NCBI RefSeq assembly: GCF_003298505.1
Contig: NZ_QNGB01000014.1
Location: 18,594-82,593, forward strand
DNA: 64,000 nt
From: Roseovarius sp. TE539
Lineage (GTDB): Bacteria; Pseudomonadota; Alphaproteobacteria; Rhodobacterales; Rhodobacteraceae
Direction: 5' to 3'
Position 1 is the stretch's first letter; the number at the start of each line of letters is the position of its first letter. Under the pieces are notes generated by a model. The model saw nothing but the letters and a program-made list of their open reading frames with translations. It searched no databases and was not told where the DNA came from. The position numbers and the translations under genes were made by a program. Of the stretch, positions 27,587-37,039 are shown piece after piece.

Positions 27587-29361
27587 TGAGTCAGCCTCAG
27601 GTTGACGACGTTCGCGGCGATGGAGCTGAAGGCGTCGGTGATGTTGATGCCGTCGGCGCGGTAGTAATGCGCGTGCGATGAGGCGCAGGTTTCCAGCACG
27701 GTTTCAGCGGTACCTCCGCGACTGATCTCGAAGCCGATGGTGAAGACGACCACGCCCTCGGTCTTGGTGGCGGCACATGTATCGAGCATCCGGCTGTTCT
27801 TTTCCCCGCCGTTCAGCCTTTCGGAACTCACGTAATCGTTCCAGGGGCCCCAGTTGCCGGTGGTTTCGCCGTAAAAGCGCGGCGACATCATGCCCCAGGC
27901 TTCTTCCCAATCGAGACGTTCCTTGTCGATGAAGCCGCTCTGGTCCTCGAGGTCGTCGAATTCCGATGCCGAGATCCAGTCGTCATCTTCGAGGTCATAG
28001 TAGCGTTCCGGGCTGGGATCGCGGAGGTAGTAGGACGAAACCACCGGCCCGTCCACGCGATAGACGCATTCGAGCCAGGACAGGTGGCAGTACTGCTCTA
28101 CCCAGTCTTCGTGCCATTCCCGCGAGGGGTTGTAGATGTCGAACGCGTAGTCGAATTCCTGTTCCTGGTGGGTCACGCGGTAAAGATCGGAGTTCGGGCC
28201 GCGGTATTGCGGGGAACTCTTGTCGAAGAAGTAAGATGTGGTGTTCTGGCCGTCGCCCATCATCACGATGACCTTGAGCGTTTCGGGCTCGTCGTAGTCG
28301 GCGGGCACGTCGTCCAGAGAGCCGTCCATCTCGTTGGCGGAACGAAGATTATTGCTGACCGTGCGGAATGTCGGGTCCAGCATCGCCGCGCCCCAGTTCA
28401 TGCCCTGGTGGCCGGAGGTGTTGCCGTCGGCGCGCAGCGCGTCGATCTTGCTGTGAAGGTCCGATTCGCTGATCGAGTAGGGCAGGATCTCCATGTAGTC
28501 GTCGGTGAAGCAGGAGCGCCAGCCGGATGTCAGATCCTGCCAATCGCCGTAAAGGGAGGTATACACCATCTGGTCCACCGGCACGCCGTTGCTGGTGGCC
28601 GAGGCGCCCGATGTGAGCGTGGCGTGCCCGAAATCGTTCGTTTTGAAACGCAGGCAGGTTGAATAGGTGTGCGTCTGGTCCACGGCTAGGGCGTTGAACA
28701 TCGTTTCGGTCGGGGTGACGGACCAGCTGAAGGGCACCACCGAAACCACCGTGTCGCCGATTTCCGAGGCCCCGAGGATTGTGGATACGAAATCCTTGGC
28801 CGCGGTCTTGAGGTTGCCGAGCTTGTTGTTGCTGCCCATCGAGCCGGAGACGTCGAGCACCAGCGCCACCTCGAGCTTGGGCACCCGCATTTCCGCGGTG
28901 GAGGCTGCCGCGGCGCCGAGCGTCTTGACGCCCGAAAGTTTCATCAGGTAGGTACTCAGCTGCATGCTGGCGTTGGCCGAAACCTTGGTCGAATTGAGGG
29001 TGGTGATGATGTCATCCTCGCCCTCGCCGTCATCGTCGATCTCGTGCAGGTACTGGGCCATGTTGGCCTTGAGAAAATAATCCTCGACGATTGCCTTGGC
29101 GTCCGAGCCGAAGGGTGCGCCGGCCCCGGCCAGAACCGCGCTGTCCAGCGTGTTCTGAAGCTTGGCGCGGCTCATCTCGTGGCGCATCGTGTCTATGGCC
29201 AGACCGCCTGCGGCAAGCATCAGCAGGAGCAGAAAGAGTGTAAGGGCGATCACCGCCCCGTCCTCGCCACGCAGGAACGCGGCAGAGTGCTTTCGCAATA
29301 TGCGGAACGCTCCGCCCGCTGCCGGGAAATGTCCGGTGGTATGGCGTTTTTCAATGCTCAC
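27583..29361 (-). CDS. TadG-like protein with von Willebrand A domain
   Basis: This 592-residue protein has a short cytoplasmic part, the hydrophobic helix VIALTLFLLLLMLAAGGLAIDTMRHEM (about 37-55) of the TadG/Flp-pilus family, and a periplasmic VWA domain with an intact MIDAS site DVSGSMGS (Asp170, Ser172, Ser174) and KVIVMMGDGQN further on. TadG proteins are thought to help secrete or anchor Flp pili. The VWA domain is interrupted by an unusual acidic, aromatic-rich insertion (about residues 382-510). The start is a GTG at 29359-29361 with AGAGG upstream; the stop overlaps the next gene by 4 bases. Confidence 0.87.
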   Translation of the reverse strand: MSIEKRHTTGHFPAAGGAFRILRKHSAAFLRGEDGAVIALTLFLLLLMLAAGGLAIDTMRHEMSRAKLQNTLDSAVLAGAGAPFGSDAKAIVEDYFLKANMAQYLHEIDDDGEGEDDIITTLNSTKVSANASMQLSTYLMKLSGVKTLGAAAASTAEMRVPKLEVALVLDVSGSMGSNNKLGNLKTAAKDFVSTILGASEIGDTVVSVVPFSWSVTPTETMFNALAVDQTHTYSTCLRFKTNDFGHATLTSGASATSNGVPVDQMVYTSLYGDWQDLTSGWRSCFTDDYMEILPYSISESDLHSKIDALRADGNTSGHQGMNWGAAMLDPTFRTVSNNLRSANEMDGSLDDVPADYDEPETLKVIVMMGDGQNTTSYFFDKSSPQYRGPNSDLYRVTHQEQEFDYAFDIYNPSREWHEDWVEQYCHLSWLECVYRVDGPVVSSYYLRDPSPERYYDLEDDDWISASEFDDLEDQSGFIDKERLDWEEAWGMMSPRFYGETTGNWGPWNDYVSSERLNGGEKNSRMLDTCAATKTEGVVVFTIGFEISRGGTAETVLETCASSHAHYYRADGINITDAFSSIAANVVNLRLTQ

Positions 29362-29707
29362 GTCTGTAACCTCTCTGGCCTCTGATGCCCCCGAACGTGT
29401 GAGTCGGATGCAAGATCAGGCCGGACTTGCAGAACGTAGATTAACGTTTGCTATGGCGAAATTAGGGCAGGATTTGGGGAAATTGCGGCGATTCACGTTG
29501 TCCCGGCAATGATCCGGAGCCGTGCGCCGGATTGTTTCCCCCTGGTGTCAGATGCCGCGTTCGGGATGATGAATTTCAATGCGATACGGCAGTATTACGG
29601 CAATGGGTGGACAAAATTGTCGCATCATTTAACGATGCTCACACAAGTCCGGCGAAAATGAAACGAACCGCCGGGCGGCGCTGTGCGCCGGTCAAGGGAG
29701 GAATACG
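29362..29707. other. 346-base divergent intergenic region (tad-type operon / gdh)
   Basis: No gene is visible between the two divergent starts. The region is AT-rich compared with the surroundings, especially 29430-29490 and 29565-29640, as expected for two promoters. A short inverted repeat GCATC-ATTTAAC-GATGC lies at 29622-29638, about 70 bases before the dehydrogenase start. I see no riboswitch-like fold. Confidence 0.5.
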
Positions 29708-31138
29708 ATGAACGCAGTGAAAGAGCCGAGTTTCCGCGAAAGTGTGGACCTGATGTTCAACCGCGCTGTCGCGCTGATGGACTTGCCGCCGGGGCTGGAG
29801 GAAAAGATCCGCGTCTGCAATGCCACCTATACGGTGCGTTTCGGAGTACGGCTGCGCGGGCAGATTCATACCTTCGTCGGCTATCGCAGTGTCCACTCGG
29901 AACATATGGAGCCGGTGAAGGGCGGCATCCGATATTCACTGGCGGTCAATCAGGATGAAGTCGAGGCGCTGGCGGCGCTGATGACCTACAAGTGTGCTCT
30001 TGTCGAAGCGCCTTTCGGTGGCTCCAAGGGCGGGTTGTGCGTGGACCCCCGCGAGTGGGACGAGCACGAGATGGAACAGATCACCCGCCGGTTCGCTTAT
30101 GAGCTGGCCAAGCGCGATCTCATCCATCCCAGCCAGAACGTGCCGGCGCCCGACATGGGCACAGGCGAACGCGAGATGGCGTGGATTGCCGACCAGTACC
30201 GGCGCATGAACACCACGGACATCAACGCCCGCGCCTGTGTGACGGGCAAGCCCGTCAATGCCGGCGGAATCGCCGGCCGGACCGAGGCCACGGGGCGCGG
30301 CGTGCAATACGCCCTGCAGGAATTTTTCCGCCACAAGGAGGACGTGAAGGCGGCGGGAATGAAGGGCACGCTGGACGGAAAGCGCGTGATCGTGCAGGGG
30401 CTGGGCAACGTGGGTTATCACGCGGCCAAGTTCCTTGCGGATCAGGACGGCTGCAAGATTACCGCTGTCATCGAACGCGACGGCGGGCTGATGTCCGAGG
30501 ACGGCCTGGATGTGGATGATGTGCGCGCATGGATCGCCAAGCATGGCGGCGTGGACGGCTACCCTTCCGGACGATACGTGCGCGACGGTTCGAAATACCT
30601 CGAGAACGAATGCGACATCCTGATCCCCGCGGCCCTTGAGGGGGTTATCAACATATCGAATGCCGAGCGGATCAAGGCACCGCTGATCATCGAGGCGGCC
30701 AACGGCCCGGTCACGGCAGGTGCCAACGAAATCCTGCGCGAGAAAGGCTGTGTGATCATACCGGACATGTATGCCAACGCCGGCGGTGTGACGGTATCCT
30801 ACTTCGAATGGGTCAAGAACCTCAGCCATATCCGCTTCGGTCGCATGGGCCGGCGTCAGGAAGAGGCGCGCCACGAACTTATCGTCGGTGAACTGGAGAA
30901 ACTCGACGAACATCTTGGCGATGCATGGGGCATGTCGCCCGATTTCAAGCAGAAATACCTGCGCGGGGCGGGTGAACTGGAACTGGTTCGTTCGGGGCTG
31001 GATGACACGATGCGAAACGCATACCAGCAGATCCGCGAGGTCTGGCACGAGCGCGAGGATGTGCAAGACCTGCGGACCGCGGCCTATCTGGTCTCGATCG
31101 ACAAGGTCGCGGCAAGCTATCGGGCGCTCGGACTCTGA
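29708..31138 (+). CDS. gdhA: Glu/Leu/Phe/Val dehydrogenase family protein (glutamate dehydrogenase)
   Basis: This 476-residue protein has the Glu/Leu/Phe/Val dehydrogenase domains: GVRLRGQIHTFVGYRSVHSEHMEPVKGGIRYS, the substrate lysine motif EAPFGGSKGGLCVDP, PAPDMGTGEREMAWI, the nucleotide-binding VIVQGLGNVGYHAAKFLAD and PAALEGVINISNAERI with IIEAANGPVTAGAN. It most likely interconverts glutamate and 2-oxoglutarate plus ammonia. The ATG at 29708 is preceded by GGGAGG. The next gene starts within 15 bases of its stop. Confidence 0.92.
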   Translation: MNAVKEPSFRESVDLMFNRAVALMDLPPGLEEKIRVCNATYTVRFGVRLRGQIHTFVGYRSVHSEHMEPVKGGIRYSLAVNQDEVEALAALMTYKCALVEAPFGGSKGGLCVDPREWDEHEMEQITRRFAYELAKRDLIHPSQNVPAPDMGTGEREMAWIADQYRRMNTTDINARACVTGKPVNAGGIAGRTEATGRGVQYALQEFFRHKEDVKAAGMKGTLDGKRVIVQGLGNVGYHAAKFLADQDGCKITAVIERDGGLMSEDGLDVDDVRAWIAKHGGVDGYPSGRYVRDGSKYLENECDILIPAALEGVINISNAERIKAPLIIEAANGPVTAGANEILREKGCVIIPDMYANAGGVTVSYFEWVKNLSHIRFGRMGRRQEEARHELIVGELEKLDEHLGDAWGMSPDFKQKYLRGAGELELVRSGLDDTMRNAYQQIREVWHEREDVQDLRTAAYLVSIDKVAASYRALGL

Positions 31139-31142
31139 ATTC

Positions 31143-31742
31143 TTGGCGGGCGTGGTCGGCCTGACCTGCTCATGCGGGGCCGTGTCGGCCCGACTGCATG
31201 TGCCGGGAAAAAGTGCCGGCGCGCGCGCCGTCTGCTACTGTTCCGATTGCCAGAGCGCGGCGGGCTTTCTCGGGGTGGCGGAAGATGTGCTCGATCCGGC
31301 TGGCGGCACTGACATCTACCAGACCACGCCGGACCGCTTGGAGATCCTGGCCGGGGCGCGGCACCTGGCCATCCTGAGACTGTCGCCGAAAGGACTCATG
31401 CGATGGCACGCGGGCTGTTGCGGGACGCCGCTTTTCAACACACTGCCACGCTTGTCACTGCCTTTTCTGGGGGTCGTGCTGCGGCCCGGTGGCACGGACG
31501 GGCAGGCGGATGAACTTGAGTCACGCCTCGGGCCGGTGCGGGCGCGTGTCTTTACCGCGTCGGCCCGGGGGCCCGATGCGCCGGCCCGCGACGAGGGCTT
31601 TGCCCGGACCGGGGCCGGAATCATGTCACGGATGATCATGGCATGGCTTTCGCGACGGGCCGCGCGCAACCCGCTTTCCGGGCTCGATGCACCGGTTCGG
31701 GTTCTCACGCGGGAGGAGCGGCGCAAGGCGCGGCCGGGTTAG
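31143..31742 (+). CDS. GFA-like zinc-binding protein (DUF6151 type)
   Basis: About 199 residues. The cysteine motifs LTCSCGAVSARL near the N-terminus, AVCYCSDCQSAAGFLG, and WHAGCCGTPLFN near the middle match the zinc sites of the glutathione-dependent formaldehyde-activating (GFA/CENP-V) fold and of the DUF6151 relatives. A C-terminal basic tail MSRMIMAWLSRRAARNPLSG follows. No ATG is available near the start; TTG 31143 or GTG 31152 must be used, only 4 or 13 bases after the gdhA stop, so translation may depend on coupling to gdhA. Its function is unknown. Confidence 0.7.
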   Translation: MAGVVGLTCSCGAVSARLHVPGKSAGARAVCYCSDCQSAAGFLGVAEDVLDPAGGTDIYQTTPDRLEILAGARHLAILRLSPKGLMRWHAGCCGTPLFNTLPRLSLPFLGVVLRPGGTDGQADELESRLGPVRARVFTASARGPDAPARDEGFARTGAGIMSRMIMAWLSRRAARNPLSGLDAPVRVLTREERRKARPG

Positions 31743-31888
31743 CACCGGTTCACAGGCTTTTCCGGATCTCTTGCTGTCGAAAAATCCGGTGGAGGGCCAA
31801 TGCCCCATTGCTATCACCGATGCGAGTTGGTTCACTCCGCGCGGCGCCGCCGCGGGGGCGGGCCGCTGGCCAGCAGGGAGATCATTGA

Positions 31889-33142
31889 ATGCGCTTTTCG
31901 GGACTGCGCGTTATCAAGGAAGGCCTGACGGGCAACCGGGGATGGACTCCGCACTGGCGTGACGCCACGCCGAAGGATGCCTATGACGTGGTGATCATCG
32001 GTGGCGGTGGTCATGGTCTTGCCACGGCCTACTACCTTGCCCGCAACCATGGTATCACCAATGTCGCGGTACTCGAGAAAGGTTATCTGGGCGGAGGAAA
32101 CGTGGGGCGCAACACCACGATCGTCCGTGCCAATTATTTCCTGCCGGGCAATTCGGAGTTCTATTCGCACTCCCTGAAGCTGTGGGAGGGGCTGGAGCAG
32201 GATCTGAACTACAATGTCATGCATTCGCAGCGCGGACAGATCGCGCTTTTTCACAACGACGCGCAGCGCGATGCGGCGATCCGGCGCGGCAACGCGATCC
32301 GCAATCAGGGCGACGATGCGGACCTTCTGACCCCGGACGATCTCAGGCGCGTCCTGCCCTATCTCGACTACGAGCAGACGCGCTTTCCCATTTATGGCGG
32401 GCTGCTGCAGCGCCGGGCCGGCACCGCGCGCCATGACGCGGTGGCATGGGGGTTCGCCCGCGGCGCGTCGGATCGCGGCGTGGACCTGATCCAGAATTGC
32501 GAAGTGACGGGCATCGACATCGACGCCGGAAAGGTCAGGGGCGTGCAGACGACCCGCGGCGCGATCCGGGCCGGCAAGGTGGCGATTGTCGTCGCCGGAC
32601 GCTCCAGCCAGGTGGCGGCCATGGCCGGCATGCGCCTTCCGATCGAATCCCATGTCCTGCAGGCCTTCGTGACCGAGGGGCTGAAACCCTGCATCGACCA
32701 CGTGGTCAGCTTCGGGATGGGACATTTCTACATCAGCCAGTCCGACAAGGGCGGGCTGGTCTTCGGGGGGGATCTGGATTTTCATGCTTCATATGCCGCC
32801 CGAGGCAATCTGCCGATGGCCGAGCACGTCATGGAGGCGGGCATGACCCTGATGCCGATGATCGGCAAGGCCAAGCTTCTTCGCAGCTGGGGCGGAATCA
32901 TGGACATGACCCCTGATGGCAGCCCGATCATCGACCGCACCGACGTTGACGGGCTCTATTTCAACGGCGGATGGTGCTACGGCGGGTTCAAGGCGGTGCC
33001 GGGGTCGGGCTATTCCATGGCGCATCTGGTGGCGACAGGCCGGCATCACGAACCGGCGGCCCGGTTCAGGCTGGACCGTTTCCTCACCGGGCGCGGCCTC
33101 ATGGACGAGGAAGGCACCGGTGCCCAGCACAACCTGCATTGA
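31889..33142 (+). CDS. soxB: Sarcosine oxidase beta subunit
   Basis: This 417-residue flavoprotein is the subunit where sarcosine is demethylated. DVVIIGGGGHGLATAYYLARNHG is the FAD-binding motif (about 32-54); RRAGTARHDAVAWGFARGA contains the histidine that in characterised heterotetrameric enzymes carries covalent FMN; the end has FNGGWCYGGFKAVPGSGYSMAHLVATG. The length is close to the usual 400-405 residues. AGGGAG lies before the ATG at 31889. First gene of soxBDAG, which turns sarcosine into glycine, formaldehyde (or methylene-tetrahydrofolate) and peroxide, a late step in glycine betaine breakdown. Confidence 0.96.
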   Translation: MRFSGLRVIKEGLTGNRGWTPHWRDATPKDAYDVVIIGGGGHGLATAYYLARNHGITNVAVLEKGYLGGGNVGRNTTIVRANYFLPGNSEFYSHSLKLWEGLEQDLNYNVMHSQRGQIALFHNDAQRDAAIRRGNAIRNQGDDADLLTPDDLRRVLPYLDYEQTRFPIYGGLLQRRAGTARHDAVAWGFARGASDRGVDLIQNCEVTGIDIDAGKVRGVQTTRGAIRAGKVAIVVAGRSSQVAAMAGMRLPIESHVLQAFVTEGLKPCIDHVVSFGMGHFYISQSDKGGLVFGGDLDFHASYAARGNLPMAEHVMEAGMTLMPMIGKAKLLRSWGGIMDMTPDGSPIIDRTDVDGLYFNGGWCYGGFKAVPGSGYSMAHLVATGRHHEPAARFRLDRFLTGRGLMDEEGTGAQHNLH

Positions 33143-33169
33143 GGCGCCCTAGGCGGAGGACGGGATGAT

Positions 33170-33190
33170 GAGTATTTCCGGAAAGATGAA
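33170..33190. repeat. Extragenic GAGTATTT..GGAAAGATGAA motif, copy 2
   Basis: GAGTATTTCCGGAAAGATGA plus a further A lies between soxB and soxD. Its centre TTTCCGGAAA is a perfect 10-base palindrome, which in copy 1 (9372-9397) is degraded by one base. Unlike copy 1 it sits inside a same-strand operon. Confidence 0.5.
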
Positions 33191-33217
33191 GCCCGCGACG
33201 GGGCGAGGAGGGCGGCA

Positions 33218-33514
33218 ATGAGGATCACCTGTCCCGTATGCGGAGAGCGCGATCGGCGCGAGTTCCATTACAAGGGCGATGCAGTGGCCCTGAACCGGCC
33301 GGACCCGGATGCGGGCGATGCTGCCTGGGATGATTATATCCACACGCGCGACAATCCCGCGGGGGAGACGCGCGATCTGTGGTATCACGAAACCGGCTGT
33401 GCGGCCTGGATCGTGGTCACCCGCAACACCGTGAGCCACGAGGTGCTCGATACCCGGCTGGCCAGTGACGTTGTCCGCGGTGCCGGGAAACGTGGCGGGG
33501 GGGTGCGGAAATGA
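33218..33514 (+). CDS. soxD: Sarcosine oxidase delta subunit
   Basis: This 98-residue protein is the small zinc subunit of heterotetrameric sarcosine oxidase. The expected ligands are present: Cys5 and Cys8 in ITCPVCGERD and His57 and Cys61 in LWYHETGCAAW. It binds between the large subunits and has no catalytic site of its own. The ATG at 33218 has AGGAGGG upstream. Its last codons overlap the soxA start by 4 bases (ATGA), suggesting coupled translation. Confidence 0.95.
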   Translation: MRITCPVCGERDRREFHYKGDAVALNRPDPDAGDAAWDDYIHTRDNPAGETRDLWYHETGCAAWIVVTRNTVSHEVLDTRLASDVVRGAGKRGGGVRK

Positions 33515-36441
33515 GGATCGAGGGCGCGGGCCTCATTGACCGGGACAGGCGGTTGAATTTCCGATTCGACGGCCGCAGCTACGAGGGCCTGGCAGGTGAT
33601 ACACTGGCCTCGGCGCTTCTCGCCAACGATGTGCGGTTGGTCGGGCGGTCGTTCAAGTATCATCGTCCCCGCGGCATCCTGACCGCCGGCAGCGAGGAAC
33701 CCAACGCGCTTGTCACACTTGGCAGCGGGGCCGCGCAGGAACCCAACCTCCGCGCCCCCGCGCTGGAACTTTTCGAGGGGATGGAGGCACGCAGCCAGAA
33801 CCGGTGGCCCTCGCTGCAGCGGGATCTGCTGGCGATAAACGACCTGGCCGCGCCGTTCCTGGGGGCCGGGTTCTACTACAAGACGTTCATGTGGCCGAAA
33901 TCCTTCTGGGAAAGGGGTTACGAGCCACTGATCCGTCGGGCCGCGGGGCTTGGCGCACTGTCGGGACAGCACAATCGCGATGTCTACGAAAAGGCCTTCG
34001 CGCATTGCGATCTTCTGGTGATCGGGGCGGGGCCTGCCGGTCTGATCTCGGCTTTGACGGCGGCGCGGGCCGGTGCTGATGTGATCCTGGTCGACGAAGA
34101 CGTGCGCACCGGGGGGCGGCTGAATGCCGAGACCCACGAGATCGACGGCATGCCGGGGCGCGAATGGGCCGAAGAAATCACCAACGAGTTGCTGGAGACC
34201 GGCAATGCGCGGGTCATGACACGCACCACCGTCACCGGCGCCCATGACCAGGGCACGTACGGGGCGCTGGAGAAGTTGCCGCCGGACGTGGCGGCGCGCG
34301 CTGGCGCCCCCCTCGAGACGTTCTGGCGCATCGTGGCGCGACGCGCGGTGCTTGCGACGGGCGCCATCGAACGTCCCGTGGCGTTCGCCAACAATGACCG
34401 GCCCGGTGTGATGACGGCCTCGGCGGTGCGGGCTTACGTCAATCGCTGGCGCGTCGCAACGGGGCGCAACGTGGCGGTGTTCGGCAATTCCGACGATGCA
34501 CACCGTACCGCCGCGGATCTGATCGCCGCGGGCGTTCATGTGAGCGCCCTTGTCGACTCGCGACATCACGCCCGGACCGGTCTCGACGTGCCGTTCTATC
34601 CCGGCGGACAGGTCTGCAACACCGATGGGCGTCACGGTCTGGAGGCGATCACCATCGCCACGGCCGCCGGCACCGAGAAGCTGCAGGCCGAGTGCCTGGC
34701 CGTATCCGGTGGTTGGAACCCGGCGGTGCATCTGAGCTGTCACCTCAACGCGCGGCCGGTCTGGAAACCCGACATTGCCGCGTTCGTGCCAGCCGACGGG
34801 GCGGTGCCCGGCATGTGGCCGGCAGGCGCCTGCCGCGGTGAATTTTCGACCCGTGCCTGCCTGGTTGACGGTATCGGTGCGGCAGTTGACGCGCTGAAGG
34901 ATCTCGGCCGTCGTGCACCGCATATGGACGTGCCCCGCGCCGAGGACGCGCCCTGTGGGCTGGCGCCGCTCTGGCATGTACCGGGCAAGGGCCGTGCCTG
35001 GCTGGATTTCCAGAACGACGTGACCGTGAAGGACGTCAGGCAAGCGGCGATGGAGAATTTCCGCTCTGTCGAACACATGAAGCGCTACACCACGCAGGGG
35101 ATGGCCCCCGACCAGGGCAAGAATTCCAACATCGGCGCCCTTGCGGTGCTGGCCGACGCAACCGGGCGCGGCATCCCCGAAACCGGCACCACGACCTTCC
35201 GGCCGCCCTACGTGCCGGTCAGCATCGCGGCCCTTGGCGCGGGCGCGCAGGGGCAGGGGTTCGCACCGCAGCGGCTGACAACCTCGGACAAGGCCAGTCG
35301 GCGGCGAGGCGCCCCGATGATCGAGGTGGGGCTTTGGTACCGGCCGAGCTATTTCCCCGCCCCGGGCGAGACGCATTGGCGACAGGCCTGCGACCGCGAG
35401 GTTCGCCTGGTCCGGGAGGCCGTGGGCATTGCCGATGTCTCGACTCTGGGCAAGATCGACATCCAGGGGCCGGACGCGGGCCGTTTCCTTGATTTCGTCT
35501 ACACCAACACCTTCTCGACGCTGAAGCCGGGGCGCGTGCGCTACGGGCTGATGCTGCGCGAGGACGGGCACGTGATGGATGACGGCACCACCGCGCGGCT
35601 GGGCGATCAGCACTACCTGATGACCACCACCACCGCCGCCGCCGGCGAGGTGATGCGGCACCTGGAATTCGTCCACCAGGGGTTGCTGCCGGATTGCGAC
35701 GTGCGCTTTGTTTCGGTCACCGAGCAATGGGCACAGTTCGCCGTGGCCGGACCGAAATCACGCGACCTGCTCAACGAGGTGCTTGACCATACGATCGACG
35801 GGCAGACCTGGCCGTTCATGGCCTGCGGTCCGGTGCGTGTCGGTGGCATCGAAGGGCGCCTGTTCCGCATCTCGTTCTCGGGCGAGCACGCCTACGAACT
35901 GGCAGTGCCGGCGCGCTATGGCGAGAGCCTGTTTCGCGATCTGGTTTCGCGTGCGGAAGGGATGGGCGGCGGACCTTACGGCATGGAGGCGCTCAATGTG
36001 ATGCGGCTCGAGAAGGGGTTCATCACCCATGCCGAGATCCACGGGCGGACCACGGCCTTCGACATCGGCATGGAGCGTATGGTGAGTCCGAACAAGGACT
36101 GCATCGGCAAGGCCGCCGCCGAGCGGCCGGGGCTGACCGACCCGGAGCGCGAACAACTTGTCGGACTCAAGCCGGTGGGGGCCGTGAAGATGCTGATCGC
36201 CGGTGCCCATCTGTTCGACAAGAATGCATCGGCCGTGCGCGAGAACGATCAGGGCTATATCACCTCGGTCGGGTTCTCGCCCACCTTCGGGCATTTCCTG
36301 GGGCTGGGATTTCTCCGAAACGGTCGGGCACGGCATGGCGAGGTGGTGCGCATGGTCGACCACCTCGGCGAGGTGGAGACACTTTGCGAAGTGCAGGCCC
36401 CGGTGCAGTTCGATCCTGAAGGAGGGCGCACCCGTGACTAG
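33511..36441 (+). CDS. soxA: Sarcosine oxidase alpha subunit
   Basis: This 976-residue protein has the full set of alpha-subunit domains. The N-terminal 2Fe-2S-like fold without cluster cysteines comes first (FRFDGRSYEGLAGDTLASALLAN), then the NAD/FAD-binding LLVIGAGPAGLISALTAARAGADVILVDE (about 168-196) and GGRLNAE. The C-terminal third is a folate-binding aminomethyltransferase (GCV_T) domain (from about residue 610: MIEVGLWYRPSYFPAPGETHWRQ) that receives the one-carbon unit on tetrahydrofolate. Length is normal for the family. It overlaps soxD by 4 and soxG by 8 bases. Confidence 0.97.
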   Translation: MRIEGAGLIDRDRRLNFRFDGRSYEGLAGDTLASALLANDVRLVGRSFKYHRPRGILTAGSEEPNALVTLGSGAAQEPNLRAPALELFEGMEARSQNRWPSLQRDLLAINDLAAPFLGAGFYYKTFMWPKSFWERGYEPLIRRAAGLGALSGQHNRDVYEKAFAHCDLLVIGAGPAGLISALTAARAGADVILVDEDVRTGGRLNAETHEIDGMPGREWAEEITNELLETGNARVMTRTTVTGAHDQGTYGALEKLPPDVAARAGAPLETFWRIVARRAVLATGAIERPVAFANNDRPGVMTASAVRAYVNRWRVATGRNVAVFGNSDDAHRTAADLIAAGVHVSALVDSRHHARTGLDVPFYPGGQVCNTDGRHGLEAITIATAAGTEKLQAECLAVSGGWNPAVHLSCHLNARPVWKPDIAAFVPADGAVPGMWPAGACRGEFSTRACLVDGIGAAVDALKDLGRRAPHMDVPRAEDAPCGLAPLWHVPGKGRAWLDFQNDVTVKDVRQAAMENFRSVEHMKRYTTQGMAPDQGKNSNIGALAVLADATGRGIPETGTTTFRPPYVPVSIAALGAGAQGQGFAPQRLTTSDKASRRRGAPMIEVGLWYRPSYFPAPGETHWRQACDREVRLVREAVGIADVSTLGKIDIQGPDAGRFLDFVYTNTFSTLKPGRVRYGLMLREDGHVMDDGTTARLGDQHYLMTTTTAAAGEVMRHLEFVHQGLLPDCDVRFVSVTEQWAQFAVAGPKSRDLLNEVLDHTIDGQTWPFMACGPVRVGGIEGRLFRISFSGEHAYELAVPARYGESLFRDLVSRAEGMGGGPYGMEALNVMRLEKGFITHAEIHGRTTAFDIGMERMVSPNKDCIGKAAAERPGLTDPEREQLVGLKPVGAVKMLIAGAHLFDKNASAVRENDQGYITSVGFSPTFGHFLGLGFLRNGRARHGEVVRMVDHLGEVETLCEVQAPVQFDPEGGRTRD

Positions 36442-36985
36442 ACTTGCCGCAAGGACGCCCCTGCAGGGGCTTTTGTCGCTGACCGTCGGGGACCAGACCG
36501 TCACCGAAGCCGATTGCGGATTCATGACGTCGATCGCGCCTTGGCGGGGGCAGGATGCGGCATTGTCGGAGGCGTTGAAGGCCGCGCATGGAATGTCGGC
36601 GCCCGGGCCGGGCCGGATTACCGGGCGCGAGGGCGCGCGGGCGATCTGGTTCGGGCAAAGGATGATTCTTCTGGCCGGACCGGCCCCTGATCCATCGCTG
36701 GCGGCGCATGCCGCGCTGACCGATCAGTCGGATGCCTGGGCCGTGGCGCGGCTTCAGGGGCCGCAGGCCCGCGAGGTTCTCATGCGCCTCACTCCGATCG
36801 ACTTGCGCGATGGGGTTTTCAAGAACGGGCACACTGCGCGAACCGATCTCAGGCACATGATGGCCTCGATCACGCGGCTGGGTGGGCAGAGTTACCAGAT
36901 CATGGTTTTCCGGGCCTTCGCGCAAACACTCGCCCATGATCTGCAGGTCGCGATGGAGGGGGTTGCCGCGCGGCATGAAGGCTGA
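36434..36985 (+). CDS. soxG: Sarcosine oxidase gamma subunit
   Basis: This 183-residue protein resembles the folate-binding, GCV_T-like gamma subunit: VARLQGPQAREVLMRLTPIDLRDGVFKNGHTARTDLRHMMASITRLGGQSYQIMVFRAFAQTLAHDL. I take the GTG at 36434, 8 bases inside soxA, with GGAGGG (36421-36426) upstream; the frame reaches back to 36203, but that stretch overlaps soxA fully. It completes soxBDAG. No folD, glyA or purU genes, which often accompany such operons, follow. Confidence 0.93.
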   Translation: MTRLAARTPLQGLLSLTVGDQTVTEADCGFMTSIAPWRGQDAALSEALKAAHGMSAPGPGRITGREGARAIWFGQRMILLAGPAPDPSLAAHAALTDQSDAWAVARLQGPQAREVLMRLTPIDLRDGVFKNGHTARTDLRHMMASITRLGGQSYQIMVFRAFAQTLAHDLQVAMEGVAARHEG

Positions 36986-37039
36986 CAACACTCCGCCACG
37001 AGAGGACCGACTTTCAGCCCGGTTTCAGGAGGTGCCGCC

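Noticed and set aside
33385..35727. Long minus-strand open frame of 780 codons
   Set aside because: It is antisense to soxA, whose domains are clear; it has no conserved motif and shows the Arg/His/Gly-rich bias of a high-GC shadow frame.
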